Program-made: the position numbers and the translations under genes
Part shown: piece by piece, positions 27,996 through 35,586 of the stretch
Position numbering within the stretch: the first letter of the stretch is position 1
Layout of the letters: the number at the start of each line of letters is the position of its first letter
The notes under the pieces: generated by a model
Told to the model about the DNA's origin: nothing
Databases searched by the model: none
The model's input: only the letters and a program-made list of their open reading frames with translations
DNA from: Clostridia bacterium
Lineage (GTDB): Bacteria; Bacillota; Clostridia; Christensenellales; Pumilibacteraceae
Direction of reading: 5' to 3'
Length of the DNA stretch: 35,586 nt
Assembly (NCBI GenBank): GCA_017623435.1
Contig: JAGAPD010000044.1
Location: forward strand, 1-35,586

Positions 27996-28556
27996 TTATT
28001 CGTCGTCCTCAATTTTTATCTCGGATTCGGGGAATCCCTTTCGCTCGTACGCCATCAAAATGTTTGCGTGAGTGACGATCTCCACCGTCTCGCCTATCGC
28101 AAACGGGGGTAACGTATGGTTGCGTTCTACCAAAACGTTACGCTGGGTAATGTCGCCACGGCGCAGAGGCGCACACTGCATTACCATCGTGTAAAAATAA
28201 ACGCCTTCCTTTTCCACGATTTCGGGATCAATGCCCACGAACTTTCCGCTCGTCCTGTCTTTTAGTCCGCGCTTCATCTCGGTGAACATTTTGCAATACT
28301 TTGACGTGAGTCGGAATTTGATGGAGAAGAAAAACAAAGTTCCGCTCCAGTATAACACGGACAACAAAATCGATCCTATCATAAAGGGCATTTGGAATCT
28401 TCTATCGCGAGACGAAACGATGTCGACTACGTTCAGCGTTATCATCGTCGCCAAAATTGCCAAATATACGCCCAAAGTAACGAACCAAAGTATCCACATC
28501 TTTTTTTTGGTCGCGTACGATTCCTTTTTTTCTTTTTCAGTAAAAACTGCCGTCAT
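27996..28556 (-). CDS. Two-helix membrane protein of unknown function, 186 aa
   Basis: No family recognised. The first 20 residues are charged and cytoplasmic, followed by helices at about 20-45 and 56-80 and a soluble C-terminal domain (about 85-186). That domain ends in a beta-rich stretch (GETVEIVTHANILMAYE) that could be a small barrel; this is only an impression. The chosen ATG at 28556 follows AAAGGAG. An in-frame ATG at 28589 lies inside the likely transcription start region and has no good site. First gene after a strong promoter, leading into pepF, the lipoprotein, typA and dnaB. Confidence 0.7.
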   Translation of the reverse strand: MTAVFTEKEKKESYATKKKMWILWFVTLGVYLAILATMITLNVVDIVSSRDRRFQMPFMIGSILLSVLYWSGTLFFFSIKFRLTSKYCKMFTEMKRGLKDRTSGKFVGIDPEIVEKEGVYFYTMVMQCAPLRRGDITQRNVLVERNHTLPPFAIGETVEIVTHANILMAYERKGFPESEIKIEDDE

Positions 28557-28599
28557 TCGTATCTCCTTTTTTAGTCCGCACAGACCCACAGTATATATT

Positions 28600-28627
28600 A
28601 TTATAACACACTTTCATATTTAGTCAA
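28600..28627 (-). promoter_or_regulatory. Sigma-A promoter of the membrane protein-pepF-lipoprotein-typA-dnaB operon
   Basis: On the - strand TTGACT (28627-28622), 16-base spacer with extended TG, perfect TATAAT (28605-28600). No other clear promoter or full terminator is seen before 21554. Confidence 0.8.
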
Positions 28628-28650
28628 AATCTTTTTTGTGAAAATTTAAT

Positions 28651-28684
28651 AAAAAACACACCTTTTTTTGTGAAAAGTGTGTTT
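28651..28684 (-). terminator. Intrinsic terminator of sbcD-sbcC
   Basis: On the - strand AAACACAC (28684-28677) pairs with GTGTGTTT (28661-28654), then TTTATT. It sits about 40 bases after the sbcC stop codon. Confidence 0.75.
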
Positions 28685-28710
28685 CTTACCTTGTTTTTAG
28701 TTTTTTTGCG

Positions 28711-28729
28711 CTACTGATTTTATCAGTAG
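28711..28729 (-). other. Perfect hairpin spanning the sbcC stop codon
   Basis: CTACTGAT and ATCAGTAG (8 bp) are separated by three bases, and the stop codon TGA (28725-28723) lies in the 5' arm on the - strand. No T-run follows, so it is not a terminator by itself. Confidence 0.5.
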
Positions 28730-31395
28730 GTCACCTTACTGCCGTGCTCCTCGTCGGGCGCGCTTACCTTAACTACGGCAGGAATGCGCTCGATAAGCTC
28801 GTTACGGTGCGTTATTACGCCCACCATCGTGCCCGTTGCCAGCGTTTCGAGTGCGCTAACGACCATATCGATAGCGTCGGGGCTTAAAGTACCAAACCCC
28901 TCGTCGATAAAGAAGAAGTCGTAATCCTTACTTTTGCTGAGGTCTTGCGAGATTGCAATAGCAAGCGAAAGGGACGCGAGGAAGGTTTCTCCACCCGACA
29001 AGGTCTTTACGCTACGCTTTTCGTTGCCTGCCAAAAAGTCGCGCACGAAAAATTCGCCCTCCTCCTCGTCGTATTCAAGCGAATACTTTCCGCCCGTAAG
29101 CTCGCCAAGTCGCTCGGACGCGGACAAAGTGAAGTCCTTAATATACTCCGCCGCCACGAATTCGGCAAAGGCGTTTCTGTTAAATAATTTCGCAACGGCG
29201 GCATACGTGTTATACCGTTTTGATGCTGCGTTATAATCAGCGATATATTTTTTCTTCTGCAAAAGGCGTGCTTTTTCGTTAGCTAAATTAGCTTGTAAGG
29301 ACGCCTGACGCGCGATAATTTCTTCTACCTTTCGTTGTGACTCCTCCGCCTTTTCTCTCGCCACGGTAGCCTGCTCACTCGTTATCACGGAACAGTCCTT
29401 TACGCTTGCGCGCAGTTGAACGAGAGTAGCCGTACAAGTGGTAAGCTCGCTTTGCAATTCCTTTTCTCGTTTCGCAAACTTCTCTTTAAGCTCGTCCACC
29501 TTTTCTCTTTCTTCCTTCATCTCGGCGAGTTTTTTAGAAATTTCTTGCTTTTGAGCAGTAACGTCCCCCGCCGTTTTCTTTTCAAGTGCCCGTTTTTCTT
29601 CCTCGTACTCTTTCTTCTTTTGCTCCAAGGTCTTTATTTTTTCTTCAAGCAAAATATTATTCTTTTCAAGCAAGGCGCGTTGTTTTTCTTCCTCTTCACG
29701 CTCGCGCTGGACGCATTCTGCGCATCTTTTTATTTCAGCAAGTTTAGCCGTAAGTGCGTCAACGTCAATTTTTTCCCACGAAAGCGCACTTTCTCTTTTT
29801 TGCTGTAAAACTTTTTCGTACTCTTTTGCTCGTTTTTGTACCTGCGCTAACGCTTCTTCCGTTCTCATTTTGATTGCAGTCGAATTATTATAACGCGCTA
29901 ATTCCTCCTCGTACGCCTTTTTTGCCTGCTCAAAATCAGCTTTGGGTTTATCCAACGAGCATTGCTCAATTTGCGCCCTTTCATGCACTTTATTACCGCA
30001 AACGGGGCATACGTCCCCCTCGCTTAGCGACAGGCTTACGAGTGCAACGGCGTTTTGAGTCATCAATTCTTCATAAACTTTTTGCGCGTCGTCCTTTTCT
30101 TTTTGCACCAAAACGAGATTTTTTTCTATTGCCGCGTGAGCCAAGTTATAATTATCCCACTCAATTGATTTATTCTTCTTTTCCGTAATTATCGTATCGT
30201 ACTCTTTTTGAGCGTTACCGTAATCCTCGATTGCAGTTTGCTTGCTCTTTTTGTCGTGCTCAAGTTTAGTGAGCGCAACCGCGCAATCGCTTAAATCCTC
30301 GCCCGTCCAAGCAAAATCGTACCCTTCTTTGAGCGTAGAAAGTTGCTTTTCACTCTCCTCGCGCCTCGTTTTACGCTCAAAAAGCGCGCTCTGTTGCGTT
30401 TTTACGCTCTCATTTAGTCTTTCTACCTCTTTTTCGTCGCTATCGATACCGCTTGCTTTTTTTTCAAGCTTTACCGTCGCGTCCTCCACTTCTTTTAATT
30501 CGCTAAGGCGAGTAATAAGACCGTCACGCTCCTTTTCTTTGTCAATTAGTCTACTTTCACGCTCGACGAGTTGCTTGTGATAATCTTGCTTAACTACTTC
30601 TTTTTCACGAATTTCAGCAAGCTTCTTTTCTTCCTCAATAATCTTACTTTTAATTTCTTGCTGAAGTGCGTATTCTTTCGCGCCGTTTTCGATCTCTAAC
30701 GCAGTTTTTTGCTCGTTTTCGGCAAAACGACGGCATACGTCCACTTCCGTTTTGCATTTTTCGAGTTCTTTTTCAATCAAAGAAATACTCTCGTCGCTAA
30801 CGTCCCCGTACCCTTCTAACGCCTTTTCGCACGCGTCCGCCTCGCCCTTACATACGCTTGCTTTACCGTTAAACTTGGTGTAAAGCCCGTCAAATCGACT
30901 AAGGTCAAACAGCTTACTTACGAGCAAAACTCGGTCGGATTTTTTTGCTTTAAGAAAGCGAGAGAATTCGCCTTGCTGTAAAACTACTACGTTAGTAAAT
31001 TCCTTTACGTCCAGCCCTATTTTGTCGTGCAAAAAATCAAACGCCTTATTTCCCTCCGCTACTAATTCGCCCGTCGTGAGATTGCGAAGTAGCGTTGAAT
31101 TTTTGCTCTTCTTTCGGCTGATAATTCGCGTCGTTTCGTAAATCTCGTCGTTAAGGTCAAAGGTAAAAACGATTTTACCCTGCTCGCAACGAAGATTGAT
31201 ATAGTCCTCTAAATTACCGCGCTCGGAATGTTTTTCGTACAGCGACAAAATTATGCAATCAAGTATCGTGGTCTTACCACTACCCGTCGTGCCCGATATG
31301 CAAAAAAGGTTGTCAACCCCCACGCGCTCGAAATCAACGGTTTGCTCTTCAACGAAACTGTTTATTCCTTCAATAGTTAGTCTAATCGGTTTCAT
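28723..31395 (-). CDS. sbcC: SbcC, ATPase subunit of the SbcCD (Rad50/Mre11-type) nuclease, 890 aa
   Basis: An SMC-like ATPase that works with SbcD to open DNA hairpins and process blocked ends. Walker A GTTGSGKTT is at 35-43, and the Q-loop region is near QQGEFSRF. Long antiparallel coiled coils (about 175-440 and 490-735) flank the zinc hook C463-P-V-C466. The signature LSGGE lies near 798 and Walker B FFIDEGFGTLS has D831 and E832. The length is moderate for the family. The ATG at 31395 has GGAGGG upstream and comes 11 bases after sbcD. High Lys/Glu content reflects the coiled coils. Confidence 0.96.
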   Translation of the reverse strand: MKPIRLTIEGINSFVEEQTVDFERVGVDNLFCISGTTGSGKTTILDCIILSLYEKHSERGNLEDYINLRCEQGKIVFTFDLNDEIYETTRIISRKKSKNSTLLRNLTTGELVAEGNKAFDFLHDKIGLDVKEFTNVVVLQQGEFSRFLKAKKSDRVLLVSKLFDLSRFDGLYTKFNGKASVCKGEADACEKALEGYGDVSDESISLIEKELEKCKTEVDVCRRFAENEQKTALEIENGAKEYALQQEIKSKIIEEEKKLAEIREKEVVKQDYHKQLVERESRLIDKEKERDGLITRLSELKEVEDATVKLEKKASGIDSDEKEVERLNESVKTQQSALFERKTRREESEKQLSTLKEGYDFAWTGEDLSDCAVALTKLEHDKKSKQTAIEDYGNAQKEYDTIITEKKNKSIEWDNYNLAHAAIEKNLVLVQKEKDDAQKVYEELMTQNAVALVSLSLSEGDVCPVCGNKVHERAQIEQCSLDKPKADFEQAKKAYEEELARYNNSTAIKMRTEEALAQVQKRAKEYEKVLQQKRESALSWEKIDVDALTAKLAEIKRCAECVQREREEEEKQRALLEKNNILLEEKIKTLEQKKKEYEEEKRALEKKTAGDVTAQKQEISKKLAEMKEEREKVDELKEKFAKREKELQSELTTCTATLVQLRASVKDCSVITSEQATVAREKAEESQRKVEEIIARQASLQANLANEKARLLQKKKYIADYNAASKRYNTYAAVAKLFNRNAFAEFVAAEYIKDFTLSASERLGELTGGKYSLEYDEEEGEFFVRDFLAGNEKRSVKTLSGGETFLASLSLAIAISQDLSKSKDYDFFFIDEGFGTLSPDAIDMVVSALETLATGTMVGVITHRNELIERIPAVVKVSAPDEEHGSKVTY

Positions 31396-31406
31396 CTCGC
31401 CCTCCG

Positions 31407-32549
31407 TTAAATCTCTTCGTTATTAACCGCGCGCAAAAACATCTCTACAATTTCCTCGCTCGGCTTTTCGTTGCGCTTTTGCTCGTAAAACATTTCAAAA
31501 AGCTCTTTGTCGCTCTTACCCTTTCGCTCTCGCTCGCTCGTTTCCCGTTTTTTAACGACGTTGATTCCGCAGTATGCCTCGCTTCTCTTCATCGTCGCCA
31601 TATCCTTTGGCGTAATGGGTTGAACGCTATCGTAAACGATATAAACGTAATCGTTTGCGTTGTCATCAAGCGCCTGCAACGCCTCCGCTACGCTATTAAC
31701 GGTAATTTTAAGCAGTTTTTTGCCCGACTTTAGCGGAATAGAAGTTACACTTTCCTTCTTTCCGTCGCTTTCAAACAATATAACGCGCTTATCCGAAGTA
31801 TCGTCAAAACTATACCTAAGTAGCGAGCCACTATAATAGATATTATGCTCTTTTGACAGCGTTAAAGGCTTGTGCACGTGTCCCAATCCAATATATGAAC
31901 ATTTGTTCAACTGTAATATTTGGCGCGGAAGTAGCTTCGTTCCGCCCAATTCACGCTCGTCAGTAACGAAACTTTCGCCACCCATAACGAAAAGATGACT
32001 GATAAACATATTTATCTGTCCGTCAACGAACGCGGACGCACTCTTTTGTGCTTTTTGACTTACGTACTCGCAAAAATCTACTTCGCCTGCCATATCCAAA
32101 AGCTTTCCCGTGGTAGGAAAGGACAAAAGTCCAAGGTTAAGAGTCTCGCCGTTTTTACTAACGCGCACGAATCCGTCGCCCCCTTCTACGATAACGCCGT
32201 TTACGTTTGAGTAGTAACCAACGAGGTTTTCGTCACCGCAAAGAAGTATTCCGCTTGCTTTCGCAAGCCCGATAGGCGCGCTAAGACGGGTTGCGTCGTC
32301 GTGGTTGCCTGCAATCACGATTACGGTTGCGTATTTTGAAATTGCCAAAACGCTTTCGTAAAAAAGCTCCTCAGCCTCGGAAGGTGGCACGAACGTATCG
32401 AAGACGTCGCCGGCAACGAGCACGACGTCCACTTTTTCGTCTATTACGATGTCAGTTATTTCGGCAAGCACTTCTTTTTGCTCGCAAAGTCTATTTTTGT
32501 TTTGCAAGCGTTTTCCAAGGTGCCAGTCGGAAGTATGTAAAATTCTCAT
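31407..32549 (-). CDS. sbcD: SbcD, Mre11-type exonuclease subunit, 380 aa
   Basis: A manganese-dependent phosphoesterase. Motifs in order: HTSDWHLGK (5-13, D8 and H10), AGDVFDTF, IAGNHDDATRL, a histidine in MFISHLFVMGG, and GLGHVHKP. These give the full set of metal ligands. The C-terminal capping region is of normal length. The ATG at 32549 follows AGGTGAG. First gene of the sbcDC operon; its promoter overlaps that of the divergent dnaD-like gene. Confidence 0.97.
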   Translation of the reverse strand: MRILHTSDWHLGKRLQNKNRLCEQKEVLAEITDIVIDEKVDVVLVAGDVFDTFVPPSEAEELFYESVLAISKYATVIVIAGNHDDATRLSAPIGLAKASGILLCGDENLVGYYSNVNGVIVEGGDGFVRVSKNGETLNLGLLSFPTTGKLLDMAGEVDFCEYVSQKAQKSASAFVDGQINMFISHLFVMGGESFVTDERELGGTKLLPRQILQLNKCSYIGLGHVHKPLTLSKEHNIYYSGSLLRYSFDDTSDKRVILFESDGKKESVTSIPLKSGKKLLKITVNSVAEALQALDDNANDYVYIVYDSVQPITPKDMATMKRSEAYCGINVVKKRETSERERKGKSDKELFEMFYEQKRNEKPSEEIVEMFLRAVNNEEI

Positions 32550-32630
32550 ATCTCACCTATAACGAAATTGTGGCTGGGAAAAATTTACGCCACAATATAT
32601 TGCCTTTAAAAATTTTTACCCAAAATTCGT

Positions 32631-32659
32631 TTGAAAAATATTCTTATTAGTGTTATTAT
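32631..32659 (+). promoter_or_regulatory. Sigma-A promoter of the dnaD-like/dnaI operon
   Basis: TTGAAA (32631-32636), 17-base spacer with extended TG, TATTAT (32654-32659). The implied leader is about 65 bases. The -10 overlaps the -10 of the opposite promoter. Confidence 0.7.
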
Positions 32660-32683
32660 ATATTATCCTGACGGATTTAACAA
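32655..32683 (-). promoter_or_regulatory. Sigma-A promoter of sbcD-sbcC, overlapping the + strand promoter
   Basis: On the - strand TTGTTA (32683-32678), 17-base spacer, perfect TATAAT (32660-32655). The leader to sbcD is about 100 bases and contains no clear element. Confidence 0.72.
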
Positions 32684-32694
32684 GAAAAAATCCG
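32672..32694 (+). other. Hairpin at the 5' end of the dnaD-like mRNA leader
   Basis: CGGATTT and AAATCCG (7 bp) close a 9-base loop. It starts just after the predicted transcription start, so it may protect the mRNA 5' end. It also covers the -35 of the opposite promoter at the DNA level. Confidence 0.4.
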
Positions 32695-32731
32695 CTATGC
32701 TCAAAAATTTTTTTAAATGTAGGTAGAAATA

Positions 32732-34162
32732 ATGTTCACGAAACTCTCAAAACAAATAGCAGACGAATCCAAAATTCAGATTGATAACACTTTTATCAGT
32801 CAGTTTATGCCTTTTGCGCCAGAAAGCTACGTGAAAGTTTACCTTATGGGGCTCTCGCTCGCCTACACCGCGGACGACGCTCTTAACACGCCCGAGGAAA
32901 TTGCAAAGCGACTAAGCGTGGACGTCGCGCTGGTTAGCGAGGCGTTTACCTACTGGGCTAACTGCGGAGTCGTAAACTTTATTGCAACCACTCCACCCGT
33001 CGTGGAATACTTGCCCGTGACGAGAAACACGCTTTCTCTTCGCAAGTTTTCAAAAACCAAGTACAAGGACTTTAACGACCAGCTACACGCAATGTTCCCC
33101 TCGCGCAATATTTTACCCAACGAGTACAACGAATACTACTCAATTATGGAGGCAATGCATATCGAGCCGAGTGCACTTTTGGCGGTGATCGCATATTCCA
33201 TTCGTCAAAAGGGCGAAGACGTGGCTTTTCAGTACATACTTGCCGTGGCACGCAACCTCGCGCATCAAGGCTGTTTGACCTACGACAGAGTAAACGAGCA
33301 GCTTTGCGAATTCGACCTTTACGACAAGGACCTTCTCGCGATCTTGAAAAGTCTTGGCTCTAAAAAAGCGCCCACTATCGACGACAAGCGCATGTTCAAG
33401 AAGTGGACGAAGGAGCTTGGTTTCAATCTTGAAACGATCGTTAAAGTGGCGAAAACGGTCAAAAAAGGCACGGTAGATAAGCTTGATTCCACGCTTACCA
33501 AATACTACGAAAATCATTTGTTCTCGTTCGAGGAAATTACCGCGTTCGAGCAAAACCGCGACCGTCTTTACGAGCTTACCAAGTCCATTAATCGCATTAT
33601 CGGCGTTTACTACGAACAGCTCGATTTCATTATCGAAACTTACGTTAGTAAATGGCTTGGACTGGGCTTTGACGACAACACTCTTCGCTCAATTGCCGAA
33701 TACTGCTTTAAGCGTGGCGTGCGCACGTTAGAGGGAATGAACGAGTCGGTAAACAAGTTCTACCGTCAAGGTCTTCTCTCGCAAAACGATATCGGCGCGT
33801 TTATGTCCGAGGCGGTTAAGCGTGACGAGGAAATCCGCGAGATTTTGGACAAAGCCGGCGTGTCCCGCCCCATCACCTCGCGCGACAGGGACGCGTACCG
33901 CACCTGGACCTATTCGTGGCAAATGCCCAAGGACGTTATCCTCCATTCGGCTACTTTGGCTATGGGAAGCGGCAACCCCGTAAGCTATATGAACTCGCTC
34001 CTTGGCGCGTGGCACAACGCAGGAATCAGGGACATTGAAAAGGCAAAAGCGTACCGCCCAGCCGACAAAGAAAGCGCGTCTACGGCTACTACCGTCGTAA
34101 AGAGCTACACGAGCGAACAACTCAACGCGCTGTTCGACAATCTTGACTACGAGGACCTTTGA
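32732..34162 (+). CDS. DnaD/DnaB-family replication initiation protein with four tandem C-terminal-type modules, 476 aa
   Basis: Gram-positive DnaD and DnaB proteins remodel origin DNA and help DnaI load the helicase. Residues about 30-95 look like a winged helix. Four helical modules of 50-60 residues follow, at about 132-190, 218-272, 301-358 and 387-440. Modules 2 to 4 share an aromatic start, K-W or T-W, a G-F-like turn, a helix, a second helix ending in Y/F-Y or Y-x3-L-x3-W, then L-x-S/D-x-x-D/E-I. This fits the DnaB_2 (DnaD C-terminal) module. The length matches Bacillus DnaB (472 aa), and dnaI follows directly, as in Bacillus. The ATG at 32732 has only a weak AGGT site. Confidence 0.85.
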   Translation: MFTKLSKQIADESKIQIDNTFISQFMPFAPESYVKVYLMGLSLAYTADDALNTPEEIAKRLSVDVALVSEAFTYWANCGVVNFIATTPPVVEYLPVTRNTLSLRKFSKTKYKDFNDQLHAMFPSRNILPNEYNEYYSIMEAMHIEPSALLAVIAYSIRQKGEDVAFQYILAVARNLAHQGCLTYDRVNEQLCEFDLYDKDLLAILKSLGSKKAPTIDDKRMFKKWTKELGFNLETIVKVAKTVKKGTVDKLDSTLTKYYENHLFSFEEITAFEQNRDRLYELTKSINRIIGVYYEQLDFIIETYVSKWLGLGFDDNTLRSIAEYCFKRGVRTLEGMNESVNKFYRQGLLSQNDIGAFMSEAVKRDEEIREILDKAGVSRPITSRDRDAYRTWTYSWQMPKDVILHSATLAMGSGNPVSYMNSLLGAWHNAGIRDIEKAKAYRPADKESASTATTVVKSYTSEQLNALFDNLDYEDL

Positions 34163-34165
34163 TAA

Positions 34166-35074
34166 ATGGATTACAAACAAGCGATAAAACGAATCATTGA
34201 GCGAAGAAATAGCGACTTAGCCGAAGCACACGCGCTATTCATCTCGCTTATGCGGAATAACGAAGTTTTCAGGACGGCAGAGCTTGCATTCAGGCGTGCC
34301 GAGCTCGACTTCCTTCACGGTAAAACGAGCCAAGAGGATTTAGACGAAAAACGCAAAACGCGCGATAACGTGGTAGCCCGTTTAGGACTTTACGACAAGC
34401 TCAATCCTCCCTTCAGATGCAAAATTTGCTCGGATACGGGCAGGACGAAAAACGGCATTTGCACCTGCGCAAAACAACTCGCGCACGAGAGCAAAAGCGA
34501 TTTAAGTCAATTCCCCTTACTTACTTTCGACGACTTTGACATCACTCTTTATCCTGAAGAAGTGCATCAGTTAGTACTTAAAACGGCGGCGGAGCTTAAA
34601 ACTATTGCTTTGAAAGGCAATACTTCAAAGCGCAAAAACATCAATCTTATCGGCGCACCCGGTACGGGAAAAACATTCCTTGCATCCTGTTTTGCAAGTG
34701 ACTGCGCTGAAAAAGGCAAGTCCGTGATAATGCTTACCGCCTTTTCTTTCGTAGACCGCGCGCTAAAATATCACACCACTTTTGACGAAAACAAGGCTGA
34801 ATACTTATCCCCCTTGCTTGAAACGGACGTACTTATTATAGACGATCTGGGCACGGAAAGCGTATTTAAGAACGTAACTCTTGAATACCTGTATCACGTT
34901 ATTAACGAACGCCAACTCAAAGGACTTACGACGGTAATTACTTCTAATCTCTCGGTTGACGCAATCGCAAAACGCTACGGCGAGCGTATCGCAAGTCGCC
35001 TTTTCGACAAAAAACTTTGCTACACGCGCGAATTCACTTTCAGCGACATCAGAAAAATTAAAGTAAACGATTAA
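34166..35074 (+). CDS. dnaI: DnaI-type helicase loader, zinc motif plus AAA+ ATPase, 302 aa
   Basis: Loads the replicative helicase onto DNA. The helical N-terminus (1-80) is followed by a zinc motif C85-x2-C88 and C99-x-C101 and then the AAA+ domain. Walker A is GAPGTGKT (163-170), Walker B is LIIDDLG (223-229), sensor I is S260-N261, and GERIASRLFD (272-281) contains the arginine finger region. Length and layout match Bacillus DnaI. The ATG is 3 bases after the stop codon of the dnaD-like gene, with the GAGG site inside that gene, so the two are translationally coupled. The partner helicase gene lies 11 kb away in this window. Confidence 0.93.
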   Translation: MDYKQAIKRIIERRNSDLAEAHALFISLMRNNEVFRTAELAFRRAELDFLHGKTSQEDLDEKRKTRDNVVARLGLYDKLNPPFRCKICSDTGRTKNGICTCAKQLAHESKSDLSQFPLLTFDDFDITLYPEEVHQLVLKTAAELKTIALKGNTSKRKNINLIGAPGTGKTFLASCFASDCAEKGKSVIMLTAFSFVDRALKYHTTFDENKAEYLSPLLETDVLIIDDLGTESVFKNVTLEYLYHVINERQLKGLTTVITSNLSVDAIAKRYGERIASRLFDKKLCYTREFTFSDIRKIKVND

Positions 35075-35077
35075 TCA

Positions 35078-35107
35078 AAAACGGAGCGGTACGTACCACT
35101 CCGTTTT
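35078..35107. terminator. Bidirectional terminator between dnaI and the convergent gene
   Basis: A 30-base inverted repeat with a single C/A mismatch: AAAACGGAG, then GGTAC and GTACC, then CTCCGTTTT. T-runs lie at both ends. The centre is TACGTA. It starts 3 bases after the dnaI stop codon and ends 6 bases from the stop codon of the next gene. Confidence 0.85.
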
Positions 35108-35113
35108 ATATTT

Positions 35114-35586
35114 TTAGAAAAACTGTGAATAGGAATTTATCAACGCGTTTATGCCTTGTGCGTCAATAAGCCCTTTGCCTATTGCCACCTTTAAGTATTG
35201 TCCTTGTACGGCGTTAAAAATCTCTTCGGGTACGTCGTACTCTTGCGCGAACTCCTCGTAAGTATATAACCCGTACGTCGCTATATCCGCTAAATAGCTT
35301 TGCTCGTCTATACGCATCGTCGTTCCGTCAACCTCGAACGTGTTTACAAGCCCTCCAGTCGCTCCCGGCATTGACAGCATTCCGTTCACGTACAAGCACA
35401 AATGCCCGTAAGTTACCGGACTCCAAGCCGTCGTGTACTCCTTAGTCAGCGTAACGTTTATTAGTTGCACGCTGTCCCATGCAAGATTGCCGTCCTCGTC
35501 CGTGACTTGCTTGTTAAACCAATGCCCTACGTACTGCCCTGCGTTTGCGTCAAGATATACGTAACGGTTTAGATCAAAATCCCAAA
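35114..35586 (-). CDS. Unrecognised protein, C-terminal 157 residues (5' end outside window)
   Basis: The frame is open from the stop codon at 35114 to the right edge without interruption. The GTG at 35470 is an internal valine codon, not a start. The visible part is Tyr/Asn/Asp/Gly-rich with short predicted strands (TYGHLCLYVNG, VNTFEVDG) and helices near the end (PEEIFNAVQG, INALINSYSQFF). The composition resembles extracytoplasmic proteins, but there is no anchor or known motif. Function unknown. Confidence 0.7.
   Translation of the reverse strand, partial: WDFDLNRYVYLDANAGQYVGHWFNKQVTDEDGNLAWDSVQLINVTLTKEYTTAWSPVTYGHLCLYVNGMLSMPGATGGLVNTFEVDGTTMRIDEQSYLADIATYGLYTYEEFAQEYDVPEEIFNAVQGQYLKVAIGKGLIDAQGINALINSYSQFF

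Noticed and set aside
35114..35470. A complete 118-aa gene starting at GTG 35470
   Set aside because: The frame remains open without stops to the window edge, and no ribosome binding site precedes the GTG, so it is an internal valine codon of a larger gene.

Overview
The window looks like a chromosomal core segment from a low-to-mid GC Gram-positive bacterium, most likely an uncultured gut-type member of the Clostridia. The basis is inference from gene content and signals. Nearly every gene has a strong AGGAG-type ribosome binding site. Promoters are textbook sigma-A (TTGACA-N17-TATAAT class), and intrinsic terminators are abundant. The helicase loader is of the Gram-positive DnaD/DnaB plus DnaI type, and a SpoIIQ-like gene is present. 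I saw no tRNA, rRNA, CRISPR array, insertion sequence or prophage.

Layout. (1) Positions 1-4191 hold the 3' end of a giant fibronectin-like repeat surface protein on the + strand. It is followed by a cytoplasmic glycerophosphodiesterase (-) and a small three-helix membrane protein (+), each separated by back-to-back terminators. (2) Positions 5745-13369 hold rpoB-rpoC on the - strand. The pair has its own promoter and is detached from the usual ribosomal-protein genes; RpoB carries a long acidic tail. (3) Positions 13639-17972 hold a - strand run metA, pyruvate kinase, OmpR-type regulator, histidine kinase, from one clear promoter to one clear terminator. (4) Positions 18160-21477 hold a SpoIIQ-like M23 protein, a small secreted YwmB-like protein and a GH78 rhamnosidase-like enzyme. 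(5) Positions 21564-28556 hold a probable five-gene - strand operon: small membrane protein, pepF, lipoprotein, typA, replicative helicase dnaB. (6) Positions 28723-32549 hold sbcD-sbcC, which diverge from a DnaD-like protein and dnaI (32732-35074) through face-to-face promoters that share one -10 core. (7) The C-terminal part of an unrecognised protein runs off the right edge.

How the genes fit together. DNA replication and repair is the strongest theme: replicative helicase, its DnaI-type AAA+ loader, a DnaD-like protein and the SbcCD nuclease lie within about 14 kb. The DnaD-like protein appears to contain four tandem copies of the DnaD C-terminal module, which I consider the most novel protein architecture here.

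A second recurring signal is a set of short hairpins with an ACGT at or near the centre and arms resembling AACGG/CCGTT. Some act as terminators between genes. Three sit inside operons exactly at the stop codon of one gene and just upstream of the ribosome binding site of the next. Most of the window is otherwise ordinary core genome, and I did not find a clear new defence or mobile system.
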